From Mesostigma viride (Eukaryota; Streptophyta; Mesostigmatophyceae; Mesostigmatales; Mesostigmataceae): a stretch of DNA of 64,000 nt. Shown here piece by piece: positions 48,590-60,001 of the stretch. The stretch covers positions 128,501 to 192,500 of the forward strand of contig RPFO01000176.1 in the NCBI GenBank assembly GCA_009746045.1, read 5' to 3'. The translations under genes and the position numbers were made by a program. Below the pieces are notes generated by a model that was not told the DNA's origin, did no database searches, and saw only the letters and a program-made list of their open reading frames with translations. Position 1 is the stretch's first letter. The number at the start of each line of letters is the position of its first letter.

Positions 48590-48914
48590 GGGGGAAATGG
48601 TTTAACTAACCCGAGGGTGAACCTGGGTTGGGACAAAGTAACCCCATAGCTAGGTCGTTAAGTTTTTTTTTTTTTGCATGTCCTACGTATTTTCGGCTGT
48701 TGACCATGTAAGGAGATGTGGATAAAGCAGGGGCACAGCTGCTGTGGGCTGGCCCTGCGAATTCACATAGTGTGCTCACCCTAGCATACAGATGGCCGCG
48801 TTGCCATTTGGTAGATAAGTCTGTGTTATTCCACCGTATAGAGCTAGCACACATATTGTAATAAATTTGATGTTTTGTGGTGATGCATGCAAAGCAAAGC
48901 AAAGCAAAACCAGA

Positions 48915-49045
48915 AATGGATACAAATGTAATCTGAATATATGATACAAATCTGGGCGTAGCGGGTGCCTAATCGGAACGAAATAGTTTGCCTACAAGTG
49001 AATTTGAACCTGCGCCCCAGAGAGGCTATCGTATTTTGTAGGGAT
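48915..49045 (-). repeat. tRNA-derived (SINE-like) repeat, copy 2
   Basis: It shares TGTAATCTGAATATATGATACAAATCTGGG and the GCGCCCCAGAGAG flank (each given in part) with 24850-24985. The box-B position reads GAATTTGAACCTG on +. T-stem pairing is poor. Confidence 0.45.
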
Positions 49046-49700
49046 TTGTGACGCAAGCGTGACGGTACACAGAAATCATATGATAGTTGTCGATGGCTAT
49101 CCTGTTTGGCCGTTGGAGTATATAGCCAAATGTCGTTTTTCGCCTTGGTAGTTTCTTTCACCCGCCCGCCCACCTATGATCTTGTCGACTTGGCATGCAC
49201 TACGCGCAGAATTGTTTTTTTATTGACGGGTTCACTAATTAATGATGGCCAGGTACACCAATTGCTTCGATATATACTCTTAATAATGATGGCCCAAAAC
49301 CTGTAAGCCTCCTTGAGAATTCATCTAGTCAGCCCCATGCATCCACGCCAAGAACACGCGAGCAGAGATATCGCGACGAGCCTTGTGATACACTCTCGTG
49401 CTGGATGGGTGACCCACAATGGCTGTGCTAGTAGGAAGCTGCTGAGGCTTCCATCCTAGACATGATTGCCAAAATTAATTCTCAACGGAGCAGAGATATC
49501 GTGATAGGCCTTGTGCTGCTTCAATCTAGACTCTTATTCATGATGGCCCAGTCCACTACTTGTTCCAATATAGACTGGTGATTCTTGCCTGGGGATGAAC
49601 AGGTGTAACAGTTTATCTGCATTCTCCTAGCCATTTCCCTTGTGGGATGTAACGTTGACCCTTGAGCTTGATTGTGATCAATGGGTATTAGCCGAGACTG
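49046..49700. repeat. Y-block fragments and an exon-less intron relic
   Basis: 49060-49285 resembles 8850-9030. At 49298-49302 only the last five bases of an LRR exon (AACCT) remain before GTAAGCCTCC, followed by about 140 bp of typical post-exon intron. 49515-49690 resembles 9030-9190. The segment is a mosaic of broken copies; the exon is gone. Confidence 0.65.
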
Positions 49701-49829
49701 AACAAGTCTCAAGTGGACACGTGTGTAGTGCTCCTACACACACAGATCTCGAATGATTTATCTAGTACCAAATCCGAAAGGCTTGCATCACTCCCCGGAA
49801 AGGAGAACTTTTGCGGATGACTGTAGGTG

Positions 49830-49925
49830 TCAGTTGGCGATGCCTTAGGATCAGGAGACGTCCGTCCTATAGTCAGCAAAAGTTGGTGCGAGAGGTCCCC
49901 AGTTCGATTCCGGCCTGGATTCATT
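49830..49925 (+). repeat. tRNA-like sequence (pseudogene or SINE head)
   Basis: TATAGTCAGCAAAAGTTGGTGC resembles a D arm and CCCCAGTTCGATTCCGG a T arm, but an anticodon arm of normal size does not fit between them. Not callable as a functional tRNA by eye. Confidence 0.35.
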
Positions 49926-50098
49926 TGCAGATCGCGTTTTCCGCGGACCGGCACTGAACGCAAATGGTTTTCACCTTTGCGGCGTGCCAAATCAGAAAAT
50001 TAACCGTTGGAGGTATTTTCAATTGTTGGAGTTGATGTTAGCCAATTCCTTATTGCCACGCACGCAGTCAATTCGACTGCCTTGCTATCTGTCCACAG

Positions 50099-50170
50099 TG
50101 CCCTGAGCAATAACCAGCTGAGCGGCACCATCCCACCCGAGCTGGGGTCTTTGGTCTACATCACAAACCT
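50099..50170 (+). CDS. LRR exon (72 bp)
   Basis: Acceptor CTGTCCACAG precedes 50099 and donor GTAAGCC follows 50170. It encodes ALSN, NQLSGTIPPELGSL, VYITN plus a split Leu. VY in place of VS is unique among the exons. Confidence 0.85.
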
Positions 50171-50496
50171 GTAAGCCTCCTTCCGTGTTGCTCTTGTCAC
50201 CCCCTCGCATCCACGCCAAGCACACGCAAGCACAGATATCGTGAGAAGCCTTGTGATACACTCTCGTGCTGCATGAGTGACCTACAGTGGCTGAGGCAAA
50301 GGACATGGCGTACTGCGTGGCCCTCTTGCATGTCACTTCAGTAACTTGTTGAGCGACCCAACGCATGTCTCGTTACACCCGTTAGCCATTGTTGAGCTGT
50401 GCACTATTTTCTGTCGCACTGCTACCTAGGCTTGAATATCTTTGTGGCGTACCATGGGAAATGCTGTGGGTTATTAGCTATGGGCCATTAGAGTAA

Positions 50497-51300
50497 CTTG
50501 AGCTTTTCCTGCAGCAGCGAGGGTAGGTGGGTGGGTGGGTGGGTGGGTGGGTGGGTGGGTGGGTGGGTGGGTGGGTGGGTGGGTGGGTGGGTGGGTGGGT
50601 GGGTGGTGGGTGGGTGGGTGGGTGGGTGGGTGGGTGGGTGGGTGGGTGGGTGGGTGCGTGGGAGCTGCAAAGAAAAGAGACCTCCCTAGTCACCGGCACC
50701 ACTCTAAGTACACTTGTCACAGCGCCGACAGACGCGCCACGCCTGTGGTTGCATTGCGGGCCGCTAGGGATTTTGGACACCACAGCACCACTGCGAGCTA
50801 CAAACTCAGGTGACGGATGCAAGAACCAGTAGTGGGCACAACATTCCGGCACCACATGAGGTCGGTGCAGTACCCAGGTGACGGGTTCTAGAGCTAGCTA
50901 TGCTACCTAAGGCAGGTTGGTCCCCTTTGAGCCTGTATCACATATCATTTTGAAATGAGGAAAAGATCATCAATTTCACATTCGCCCCCGCGCGGTACCT
51001 TCCATCGGGGAGGTATTTTTCAAAACTTTAAGACTTTGTATGTATGGCGCTACAAAAAGCTTTCTCGCAGTTGGGCTGCAGCAGTGCAGCTTCATGCGCA
51101 GCGTTCGAAACAGATTCACCTTCAGTCGTGTAATTATGCCAGAGATCCTGCGTTTGATTCGACTTTGGTAGCACCCCATGCAACCATGTAGTAGTGCACA
51201 ACGGTGTCGGTGGTAGCCACCTGTGTGCTAGCATGCCCAAATCTGTACAGGGAGCTCGTTGCATTGCTAAGAATTGTAATAGCTTATCCAATGCCAAGTC
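50497..51300 (+). repeat. W-family repeat copy 4, with (GGGT)n at 50525-50657
   Basis: A B segment ends GCAGCAGCGAGGG, then about 133 bp of GGGT units with one slip (near 50606), then the A segment GAGCTGCAAAGAAAAGAGACC and the tail with GCGTTTGATTCG (about 51150). Orientation is opposite to the arrays at 10022 and 18454. Confidence 0.75.
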
Positions 51301-51414
51301 CTAGCCTTATTTCTAGACGTCAGTGTCGCATCAGCAGGGCTGCTGCCAGCGGCCGTTGTACGTGTCACTATTGCTGCAATTAGGCGTAGTGATGTTGGCG
51401 ATGAGCTACCTGGT

Positions 51415-51460
51415 GCTCTTCAAGTCAAAATATGGCAAGAGCACCAGGTAGCTCATGGCC
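51415..51460. repeat. Short inverted repeat
   Basis: ATGAGCTACCTGGTGCTCTT at 51400-51419 is followed at 51435-51455 by its complement AAGAGCACCAGGTAGCTCAT-type sequence, forming a hairpin in the W/X junction of this copy only. Confidence 0.7.
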
Positions 51461-51679
51461 ACTCGGTATTTTGTGAGACGTTTCGTGCCCATTTCATTGG
51501 CGATGTGCCCTGTGAGATACGTCATTATTGCTTTCTTGCTGTGACGCACCTGGCTGTCATACGACCTTGCTGGCACTCAACAAAATGGATAAATAGCACA
51601 TCTAATATCATGAAATAAAGTTTATTTTCTGAGAGTCAAGCTAAGCATCTGCATGTACTGTAGTGCATTATTTGTTGCG

Positions 51680-53573
51680 AGCCACTCATTCTCGGATCAG
51701 GGATTCGGCGCAATCCTGTCACATTTTATGTGTGCGTAGTGCCACAAAGTAAGGACAGCACTATCGCCAGATCACCTATCCTTACTGTGATTGGCTGGCA
51801 TGGAATGTGTTCCATAGTGTGTGGGGAATTGCATAAGTAATGTACTCTTTCTGACCGCTAGTACAGTGAGGCTTGGCCGGCACACCTGTCAGGATGACCT
51901 TACCTTCGTCATCCCATACCCCATCCTTGGCGCCAGAGCTTGTTCCAGGCCAACAGTATTATTCTAAGATGACATTGTCTCAAGCATCTTCCTCTTCATC
52001 TTCCTCTTCATAATCATCCCTACAATCCAAGCAAACGGTAGATGGTTTTAAGATCACTAAGCTCCCAAGAGGACCAGCATTTAATCGAAACAATTTGTGG
52101 AGCCCTGCCACAAATGCAGCAATTACAGTGGCCTTAAGGTTTTTCAGTCCGCACGCGGAAGCAAGAAGCCTCCAGGGTTAGAGGGAACGAAACCATTCCA
52201 GATAACTGCCGGCCTAGCTTGCTCAAGGCATGGTCTGCCGACACACAGGCTGACATCATCCTAAGTTAATAAACACCAGCATGCGTCACGCGCCGGCTTG
52301 AACAGTGCTGAAAACGCCACTACAAACAACGTGGCCACGCACCCCCAGGCTAGTACGTTAACCGTACAGGAAGTCGTACAAGGTTCTTAAAACTGACAAG
52401 CATGAAACTCGCCCATCGAACCCTTGGGCCGGTCTGTGTCTACTATACAACACTTAATCACAAATCACTAAAACATTCAGCCATAGATTCATTAAGCAAC
52501 CAGCCAACCTTACAGGTCCCTAGCTTCACAACCGGTGCACTACTAACAAAAAATAATGAATCTTTGCCAGCAAGTCGCATAAAACCTACTCATAGTTTTT
52601 TGGACCACCAAATAAGAGCCACTGACCCTTACAAACAACCGGGTCTTTCTAGAGTTTTCAGGTGAGCACGAAACCCTTAGTAAGAAGCGGATTTGTGAGC
52701 CCATATCTCAGACAGCCTTCCACATCCCAGGCCAAGGCATACTGGCCCTATCTTTCCCTCATGCATTAATTAGACCACATGCAGAGAAAACGCATTTGGC
52801 CGTGCCTAACAGCAGCACTTTGCCAAACAGGGGCATGGGCAAAGGGGAGTACAACAGGAGGGAAGAGATCGGCAGGGAATAATGCCCTCTCACCTTCTCA
52901 TTACCATGCACTGAGGGTGGCATCCATTATGCCTATGCCTGGTGGTCGCGAGGTAGCATGGCCCAGGTGCATAAGTATAAAGGTCAGGGCATCGGTGGGC
53001 TGCGCTCTAGTGGGCATGCTAGGGCTAGAGTTCCAGCGGCATCTAGGTCCTTTGGCAAATCTGGGGCATCCATCATGGCTATCAGGCACCACGATGGTGC
53101 GCAACACGTCCGCCATCAACCATTCTTCCACTTGGCGTAAGCAGAATGTACAGAAGTGGTGCTATTCAGGTCTCAACAGCAACGTGGCACTCCACTATTA
53201 GATCCGAAGTGTGCCCGAGGGTTCAGTGGCACTGCCGCTAAAGATGTGGCATGACATCGAGCATGTGGGCTGTGTCGATGGTCTCACATTGGTGCGGCCA
53301 CTGAGGCCCTTCCAGCGATGTGAGGGTCTGGCGTCCCAGCACATTGAGTTGTATAATTATGACTGGGGATTATCTACCGTGAAAGTGTGCAAATATATAT
53401 TTTCACATTCTCGTCTTTTTTCATGTGAGCTATTCCCTGAAAGAATGACCCTTCAGGTTGATTGCACTCAATGGGTAGTGACTGTTGGATGCATTGTAAA
53501 TTGTTCGAACGCATGTCAACCCAGTCTTGTGAATGCTCACGTTGTCAATGTCGATGCTGCTTCCTGTCCACAG
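51680..53573. repeat. X-block intron sequence, copy 4, split by Z4
   Basis: 51680-52048 and 52796-53573 match 1900-3081. The two halves join at GGTAGATGGTTTT / TTTGGCCGTGCC, where the Z4 element is inserted. No gene is seen apart from the exon that follows. Confidence 0.75.
52049..52794 (-). mobile_element. Z4: solo A-B element, minus orientation
   Basis: On the minus strand it reads an A segment (GCGTTTTCTCTGCATGTGG..., GGATGATGTCAGCCTGTGTG), a CCCTCTAACCC spacer, and a B segment (GGCTTCTTGCTTCCGCGTGC to GGAGCTTAGTGATCTT). The unoccupied site in other copies has five consecutive A at this point (minus strand). Here three remain on one side and four on the other, which fits insertion at a shared AA with no further duplication, as in Z1. 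Confidence 0.7.
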
Positions 53574-53645
53574 CTACCTGGATTCTAACCAGCTGAGTGG
53601 CGTCATCCCACGCGAGCTGGGGTCTTTGGTCTCCGCCCGTGCCAT
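53574..53645 (+). CDS. LRR exon (72 bp)
   Basis: Acceptor CTGTCCACAG precedes 53574 and donor GTAAGCC follows 53645. It encodes YLDS, NQLSGVIPRELGSL, VSARA plus a split AT. codon. VIP links it to the X-block exon at 3082. Confidence 0.85.
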
Positions 53646-55445
53646 GTAAGCCTCGATCCTTGAGTGTTGCTCTTGTCAGCGCCTTGCATGTATGCCAAGC
53701 ACGCGCAAGCAGAGGTCTCCCGACAAACCTCCTTTGGCATGCTGTACGCTGTGGATGCTCCTGTCGGCATGCAGCTGGAGGCCCGCATGAGCTGGCATTA
53801 AGTGGGTTGTATACCGTACGTCTGTAGTGTCCAGCATGTATGAATATCAGGCCTCAGCTGGCTGGCTGGAAAGGTGCATAGCATTCAGTCCACCCTTTTT
53901 GAGAAAACATTGGTTTGTTCATTGAACCCCTTGGCGACCACAGCAGTTGCATCTGCTGGCCGATACACCGTAGTGGAATCATGGAGAGGGGTCACTACAT
54001 ACGTGTCTTCTAGGCACGGTATGTACGTCCTTTGGCACCCGCTTGCATTCCATTACTAGTAGCTCATCCCTTTGTATGCTAACAGCTGACTCATTTTGTG
54101 ATATCGGCCCCAGTAAGGCCCTACAATTTCGCACTGTGCATCCCCTACTATTTTCGCAAAAAAGTAATCTGGTCCCTTCACTTATTCACAACCTAGCTAC
54201 ATGGCCCGAGTGCTTTTCTGATTTGAAATCTTGTTATTTTTTTCTCAGCACACTCGTATGAGAGAGACGACCGCAGGCGGCTGCGATGGCTGCCAGCTTA
54301 AGTCCTGCCGACTCCACACATGGCAGCTTTGGTCACTTACCGATGAAGTATGGGACATCTGTGGGCTGGCCGTTTGTGGCCGCACGCTACTATTTGGAGC
54401 TGTGAAGTAAGCCTGTGGCCAAGGACACCGGGCCTTGTAACGGAATGTACTTACCTTGCTGAAAATCTGGCGCCGCGCCCTAGTCATTTGAGTTTACATA
54501 TCCTAACCTTCATTCACACCTCCTAACCTGGCCTCCAGGCCGCTACCCATTGCGCAGCGACCAAGTCCACTGGGCCTGCCAGCACGGGCTCTGGCGGCCA
54601 CCCCCGGGTTCTGTGAACCCATGCAGCCACTTGTAGGGTCTCCATTTGGAGCTGGCGGACTACAGGGGTAGGCAATGGTCCCCATCTTGCGGTTTCCCTC
54701 AGGCCTCTCCTGGGGCAACTCAACCCAGCCAGGGTGGTCTCGTGCGGCTTTAAAGAAGGTCTCGCCATTCGTGCTGGTTTCCCACCGCTGTATGCGCACA
54801 ATATATAAGCCCCCCAAATCAACCGATTTGGCCCATGCGGATAACGCATAGGGAGAACACTGCATGCCTGCCGCCGTATAAAGACAACAGCGCTAGGCTC
54901 TTATTTTAAGGGCCGAAAAAGTATTTCAAGGACGCAAGGCCTACTCCTGGCTCACCAGCACCTCGGACCTCATAAAGAAGGTCTCGCCATTCGTGCTGGT
55001 TTCCCACCGCTGTATGCGCAGAATATATAAGCCCCCCAAATCAACCGATTTCGCCCATGCTGATAACGCATAGGGAGAACACTGCATGCCTGCCACCGTA
55101 TAAAGACAACAGCGCTAGGCTCTTATTTAAGGGTCGAAAAAGTATTTCAAGGACGCAAGGCCTACTCCTGGCCCACCAGCACCTCGGACCTCATAACAGC
55201 TACTGCCCGTTGATGCATCCCCCCTCTGCAACACGCTGGTAGCCCGTCCCGAACTTAGTGGGGACCCCCCCCCTACATCCATCGCAGCAGACCAACACCG
55301 TCTCTCCAACAGGCACATACAGAGTGCCAGCCGTTGGCCCTTTTGCGTACTCGGTTTATACAGGAAGACCTGGGCTTTACTGCCGGGGTCGGCCTCCCAA
55401 GTTTTATGCTCAACCACAGCATCCCCGCACCTCTTCTCATCCCCA
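53646..55445. repeat. X-block, part after the LRR exon, copy 4
   Basis: It matches 3154-6620 without Z1. 54735-54960 and 54973-55180 are a local direct repeat (AAGAAGGTCTCGCCATTCGT, AATATATAAGCCCCCCAAAT in both). No gene is seen. Confidence 0.72.
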
Positions 55446-55479
55446 CAGGCGGCTCCTCGAAAAAATCCAGCCAAGATCC

Positions 55480-57488
55480 AATTGCTGCTTTAGTTCCATT
55501 GGAGTGAGGGGCTGCCAGAGAAACATGTTTATTACAAATGCGTGTTAGGCACACGTCCAAGCCATTAGCTAACCTAAGAATCTGCAGTTTCTAAGCTAAC
55601 TAGGCCACACAACAGGGGCCGAAACATCATACCAGTCATAAGGACCTGGGCCAGTCAAGAGGACCTGGGCTTTGTAACATCCTCATGGCAGCAAGGGTGG
55701 GTGGGTGGGAGCTGCAAAGAGGAGTGGTTGTTGCCCCGCCACAACCCTAAGTATCCACCGTCTACCTAGTCGTAGGTGGGGTGGCGGACGCCAGCCCACT
55801 GACCAACCGGCCAGTGGCGCCGCGCCGCCCCCGGTCCACAGGACTGCCCCCGGTCCACAAAACAAATTGGACCGGTCCGCAGTACCGTCCCCGGTACCCC
55901 CCCCCACATCACCGTACCCCCCCCCCTAGTACTGGCTACCAAGTCAGACCTGTCTACTGCGGCCTCCCCTCCCCCTTTGAGACTTCCGCAGGTCATAGAT
56001 AGAACGAGCGTGAGCTCACAAAATCCAATTGCTGCTTTAGTTCCATTGGAGTGAGGGGCTGCCAGAGAAACATGTTTATTACAAATGCGTGTTAGGCACA
56101 CGTCCAAGCCATTAGCTAACCTAAGAATCTGCAGTTTCTAAGCTAACTAGGCCACACAACAGGGGCCGAAACATCATACCAGTCATAAGGACCTGGGCCA
56201 GTCAAGAGGACCTGGGCTTTGTAACATCCCGCACCCACTACCTGGCCACTTGGCCGCAAGCTGTCGTATGGCCCAGACTTCTCGTCGCCCCCCTTGTCCC
56301 CTGCCGCTACCAGTGCTTCCATTAAACCAGGCGGCAATACAAGAGGGAAGCCAATCGTATCCCCGTAGGGACCCCCCACTATGGGGGGGTTCTCACCCAT
56401 GTGGGCACTGCCCTCGGCAGCCGCCCCTGCGGGTTCGGCGATTCTTTGTACACCTTTCTTCACAGGCATAGCACCCCCGGCACCCCAATGACGCAGCTGC
56501 GTCTGGGATCCGCTATCGCCCCGCCCTAACATCCTTCCCCTTCCCCGCTGTGCACCGCCAGTCCCAACAACTCGTCCCCGCTTAAATTACGCGGCAACGA
56601 CCCCGCCATTCCGCCCTGGCCGCCGGCCGCTGTCGCCTCACTTAATACGAAGAAATGTTAGGCTGTTTAGGATGCTGCCCCCCCTGGCGCTGGGGCTGCA
56701 GCCCTCCCGCTCCTGCACTGGCCTGGGGGCTCGATTCCCCCTTCTTCCCATGCTCGTATAGCGCGCTCATGCACTATTCTTGACGATATTCATTAGCCAG
56801 GCCCAGCGCACGTGATCCACAACGAAACTTGCCTGGGACGTAATTCCCCTCCGCCTGTAGCTGTTACCACCCGAGCACCACTATTGCCCCGCCTTAGCTG
56901 TCCGATCAAGAGTCACTCCCGCGTCTATCCAGACCCCTCCCGCGAGCTCGGGGTGGCGAGTACAACGGGCGGGCAAAAATAAAACAATCTGGCACTGGCA
57001 GCTACCGCCCGCACTTCGAATGGCAGTTTCTTGGGGTGCTGCCGACCCCCGTCGCGCAGCCGTCAAAACCTTAAATTATCCAGGCCCCCGAATGATAATT
57101 CGGAGGCCGGTAGCTGTGATTTACATTCGGCACCGCCATAGCAGTGCACACACGCCGTCAGTGGGCCGTCGACACAGCTGCAAAGAGGAGTGGTTGTTGC
57201 CCCGCCACAACCCTAAGTATCCACCGTCTACCTAGTCGTAGGTGGGGTGGCGGACGCCAGCCCACTGACCAACCGGCCAGTGGCGCCGCGCCGCCCCCGG
57301 TCCACAGGACTGCCCCCGGTCCACAAAACAAATTGGACCGGTCCGCAGTACCGTCCCCGGTACCCCCCCCCACATCACCGTACCCCCCCCCCTAGTACTG
57401 GCTACCAAGTCAGACCTGTCTACTGCGGCCTCCCCTCCCCCTTTGAGACTTCCGCAGGTCATAGATAGAACGAGCGTGAGCTCACAAA
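55480..57488 (-). mobile_element. Z-prime: complete split-direct-repeat element inserted in a DIRS relic
   Basis: Minus-strand order: A1 57488-57177, internal 57176-56229, B1 56228-56027, A2 56022-55710, a CCCA run (55709-55690), B2 55681-55480. The A copies and B copies are near-identical, and B1 meets A2 across a single ATCC. ATCC also occurs at both element ends (55476-55479, 57489-57492). The pre-insertion site, seen at about 25718-25735, reads CCAAGATCCCCCGCTCC with one ATCC. This is the same architecture as Z1. The interior has short open frames on minus (for example 56532-56143) with no family I recognise. Confidence 0.75.
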
Positions 57489-57785
57489 ATCCCCCGCTCC
57501 ACACACACCGTGCAAACACGCGCGAACTCCTCTATGCTACACCCCCGCGAGATTCACATCGACTTCTGCACGAGGCGCACCTGCGACTTAGAAAGATCCC
57601 AGTCTAGTGTGACCTACGCCTGAATGAAACTGGAATCCGCGATCCTCATCATCATTTAAAATGGCCCATGAGGGGGGCAGTAAGGTGAGCATGTCCACTT
57701 GGCCGCCTTCCCCCGGAGCAGGCAAAGCCAAGTGTGCGGCGATCATTGGTTCGTGGGGGGCTCCTTGTAAGGGGGGCATGGCTCA
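57489..57785 (-). pseudogene. DIRS reverse-transcriptase relic (right half; left scrap at 55446-55479)
   Basis: The minus-strand translation contains GAPHEPMIAAHLALPAPGEG and QVDMLTLLPPSWA, matching GAPYEPFVAARLAMSGPGEG and QVDVLNLLPPFWG of 45530-45640. The CCCGCTCCACACACACCGTG end continues from the scrap AGGCGGCTCCTCGAAAAAAT at 55447-55466. The two parts were separated by the Z-prime insertion. Confidence 0.7.
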
Positions 57786-58440
57786 ACCCTGGGTATGCCT
57801 CTAATAACCCTCAGGCCCCCTGAGAAGCCTTTATATGCTCCCAAACCCGCTTTGTGTCAGCCAACTTCTTGTTGTGTTGCACCCACAGTTATGCCTGCAC
57901 CATTATGCAGGGAGAGTCCTCTCTGACCTGCCCGCTTGAGGCAGTGAGAGAAGCTGGGGCGCCCTGGACCTCCTCATTGTGTTTAGGGTTTTGAAGGTTC
58001 CTCTATTGGCACCCACGTGATGCAGTCATGTGCTTTTAGTTTTAATTAAGTGGATCCTTCGGTATTCAACCCCATCCACTTCAGATCCTGCAAATGCCGC
58101 TACAGAACCACCGTTCCGGCGGACAAAGGACCTACAAGCATCATAGATTTTCATCTAGGGCCGCCTGCTGCAGAGGCCCGGGCGCCCTAGTTAACTGGAC
58201 CGCGTGCCACCAGTTTTAGGCTCTGGTACAGAATGTACAACATTGCTAAAAATCAGGCATCATTTGCTAGCTAGTGATGAGACGGTCCCACTTGTCAGTG
58301 GCCAAACTTTGTGACAAAAGCAATTTCCGTGGCAAGCGCTATATAGTGGGCTCTGAGACTATGAGGAGGAATAGGTCAAAACTGTTGTATTTTGTAGGGG
58401 GGTTGTGACGCAAGAAAGATGGTTACCCAGAATTTGAATG
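57786..58440. other. Intron sequence before the tandem exon array
   Basis: 58200-58365 is a diverged copy of the repeat at 41251 and 42063. The rest has no recognised feature. Confidence 0.55.
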
Positions 58441-58521
58441 ATGGTTGTCACAGATATTAACCCACTCCTCGTTGCCACTCGCGCTGTCACATGGAATGCC
58501 TTGCTGTCTCCTTGCCCACAG

Positions 58522-58593
58522 TGTCCTGGGCGCTAACCAGCTGAGCGGCACCATCCCACATGAGCTGGGGTCTTTGGTCTCCGTCCGAATGTT
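58522..58593 (+). CDS. LRR exon, tandem array unit 1 (72 bp)
   Basis: Acceptor TTGCCCACAG, donor GTAAGCC. It encodes VLGA, NQLSGTIPHELGSL, VSVRM plus a split Leu. The PHE variant and VRML end reappear in the chimeric exon at 62495. Confidence 0.86.
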
Positions 58594-59074
58594 GTAAGCC
58601 TCCATGAGCATTCCTCTTGTCTCCCCCGTGCATCTGCGCCAAGCACACGCGAGCACAGATATCGCGAGAAGCCTTGTGATACACTCTCGTGCTGCATGGG
58701 TGACCCACAGCGGCTGTGCTTGTAGGAAGCTGCTGAGGCTTCCATCCTAGACACGAATGCCAAAATTAATTCTCAACGGAGCAGAAACATCGTGAGGAGC
58801 CTTGTGCTGCTTCAATCTAGACTCTTATTCATGATGGCCCAGTCCACTACTAGTTCCAATATAGACTGGTGAATCATGCCTGGGAATGAGCAGGTGTAAC
58901 AGTTTATCTGCATTCTCCTAGCCATTTCGCATGTGGGATGTAACGCTTGACCCTTGAGCTTGATTGCGATCAATGGGTCTTAACCGTTGGATGTATTTTC
59001 AATTGTTGGAGTTGATGTTAGCCAATTCCTTATTGCCACGCGCGCTGTCACATTTAATGCCTTGCTGTCCACAG

Positions 59075-59146
59075 TGCCCTGAACAAAAACCAGCTGAGCG
59101 GCACCATCTCACCCGAGCTGGGGTCTTTGGTCTCCGTCCAATCCTT
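59075..59146 (+). CDS. LRR exon, tandem array unit 2 (72 bp)
   Basis: Acceptor CTGTCCACAG, donor GTAAGCC. It encodes ALNK, NQLSGTISPELGSL, VSVQS plus a split Leu. IS replaces the usual IP, a rare scaffold change. Confidence 0.85.
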
Positions 59147-59705
59147 GTAAGCCTACTTGACAATTCCTCTTGTCAGCCCCATGCATCCACGCCAAGCACA
59201 CGCTAGCACAGATATCGTGAGAAGCCTTGTGATACACTCTAGTGCTGCATGAGTGACGCAGTCAGTGACTGAGACATGGCGTACTGCGTGGCACTCTTGC
59301 ATGTCAGTTGAGTAACTTGTTGAGCGAGCCAACGCATGTCTCGTTACACCAGGGAGCTGCTGTTCAGCTGCAATTCGGCACGGCGCGACCACTGTGTCAT
59401 ATTCACCAGCATATGCCGGGTGCTGTAGGACCGAAATTCATCAACGCAAATACTTGCTTGTCTAGCAGCGGACGCAAGGCATGGCCAGTGCGTTAAATCC
59501 GGACAAAAACATTGCGGCCCACATCGAGTATCCTTCTCGTTTGCCTTGTGGGACCTAAGTGTTCAACATTGAGGGTAATTGCGATAAGTGGGTACTTACT
59601 GTTGCAGGTGTTGTCCGCTGTTGGATTGAGTTGCATGATGTTGACCCATTCCTTTGATGCCACTCGCGCTTTCACATTTAATGCCTTGCTGCTGCCTGTC
59701 CACAG

Positions 59706-59777
59706 TATCCTGGGCCCAAACCAGCTCAGCGGCACCATCCCACCCGAGCTGGGTTCTTTGGTCTCCTTACAACAACT
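59706..59777 (+). CDS. LRR exon, tandem array unit 3 (72 bp)
   Basis: Acceptor CTGTCCACAG, donor GTAAGCC. It encodes ILGP, NQLSGTIPPELGSL, VSLQQ plus a split Leu. The start matches the next unit but the end does not. Confidence 0.86.
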
Positions 59778-60001
59778 GTAAGCCTCCTTGAGCATTCCTC
59801 TTGTCGGACCCTTGCATCCACGCCAAGCACACGCAAGCACAGATATCGTGAGAAGCCTTGTGATACACTCTCGTGCTGCATGAGTGACCCAGTCAGTGGC
59901 TGAGGCAAAGGACATGGCGTACTGCGTGGCCCTCTTGCATGTGATTTGAGTAACTTGTTGAGCGAGCCAACGCATGTCTTGTTACACCAGGGAGCCGCTG
60001 T

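Larger units (their letters stand above)
43930..48600 (+). mobile_element. DIRS-type tyrosine-recombinase retrotransposon, full-length but decayed
   Basis: The order is ORF1, reverse transcriptase, RNase H, tyrosine recombinase, as in DIRS-order elements. It lies in the same orientation as the LRR locus, inside the intron between the exons at 40691 and 50099. Multiple frameshifts and stops make it non-autonomous now. The ends are not resolved: hairpins flank it at 43939-43982 and 48562-48589, but I could not match terminal repeats to each other. Confidence 0.8.

Noticed and set aside
55683-55929. Proline-rich or tryptophan-rich small proteins in the A segments of Z-prime (also 57158-57395)
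   Set aside because: The frames are identical only because the A repeats are nearly identical. The sequence is C/G-rich repeat DNA of an element end.
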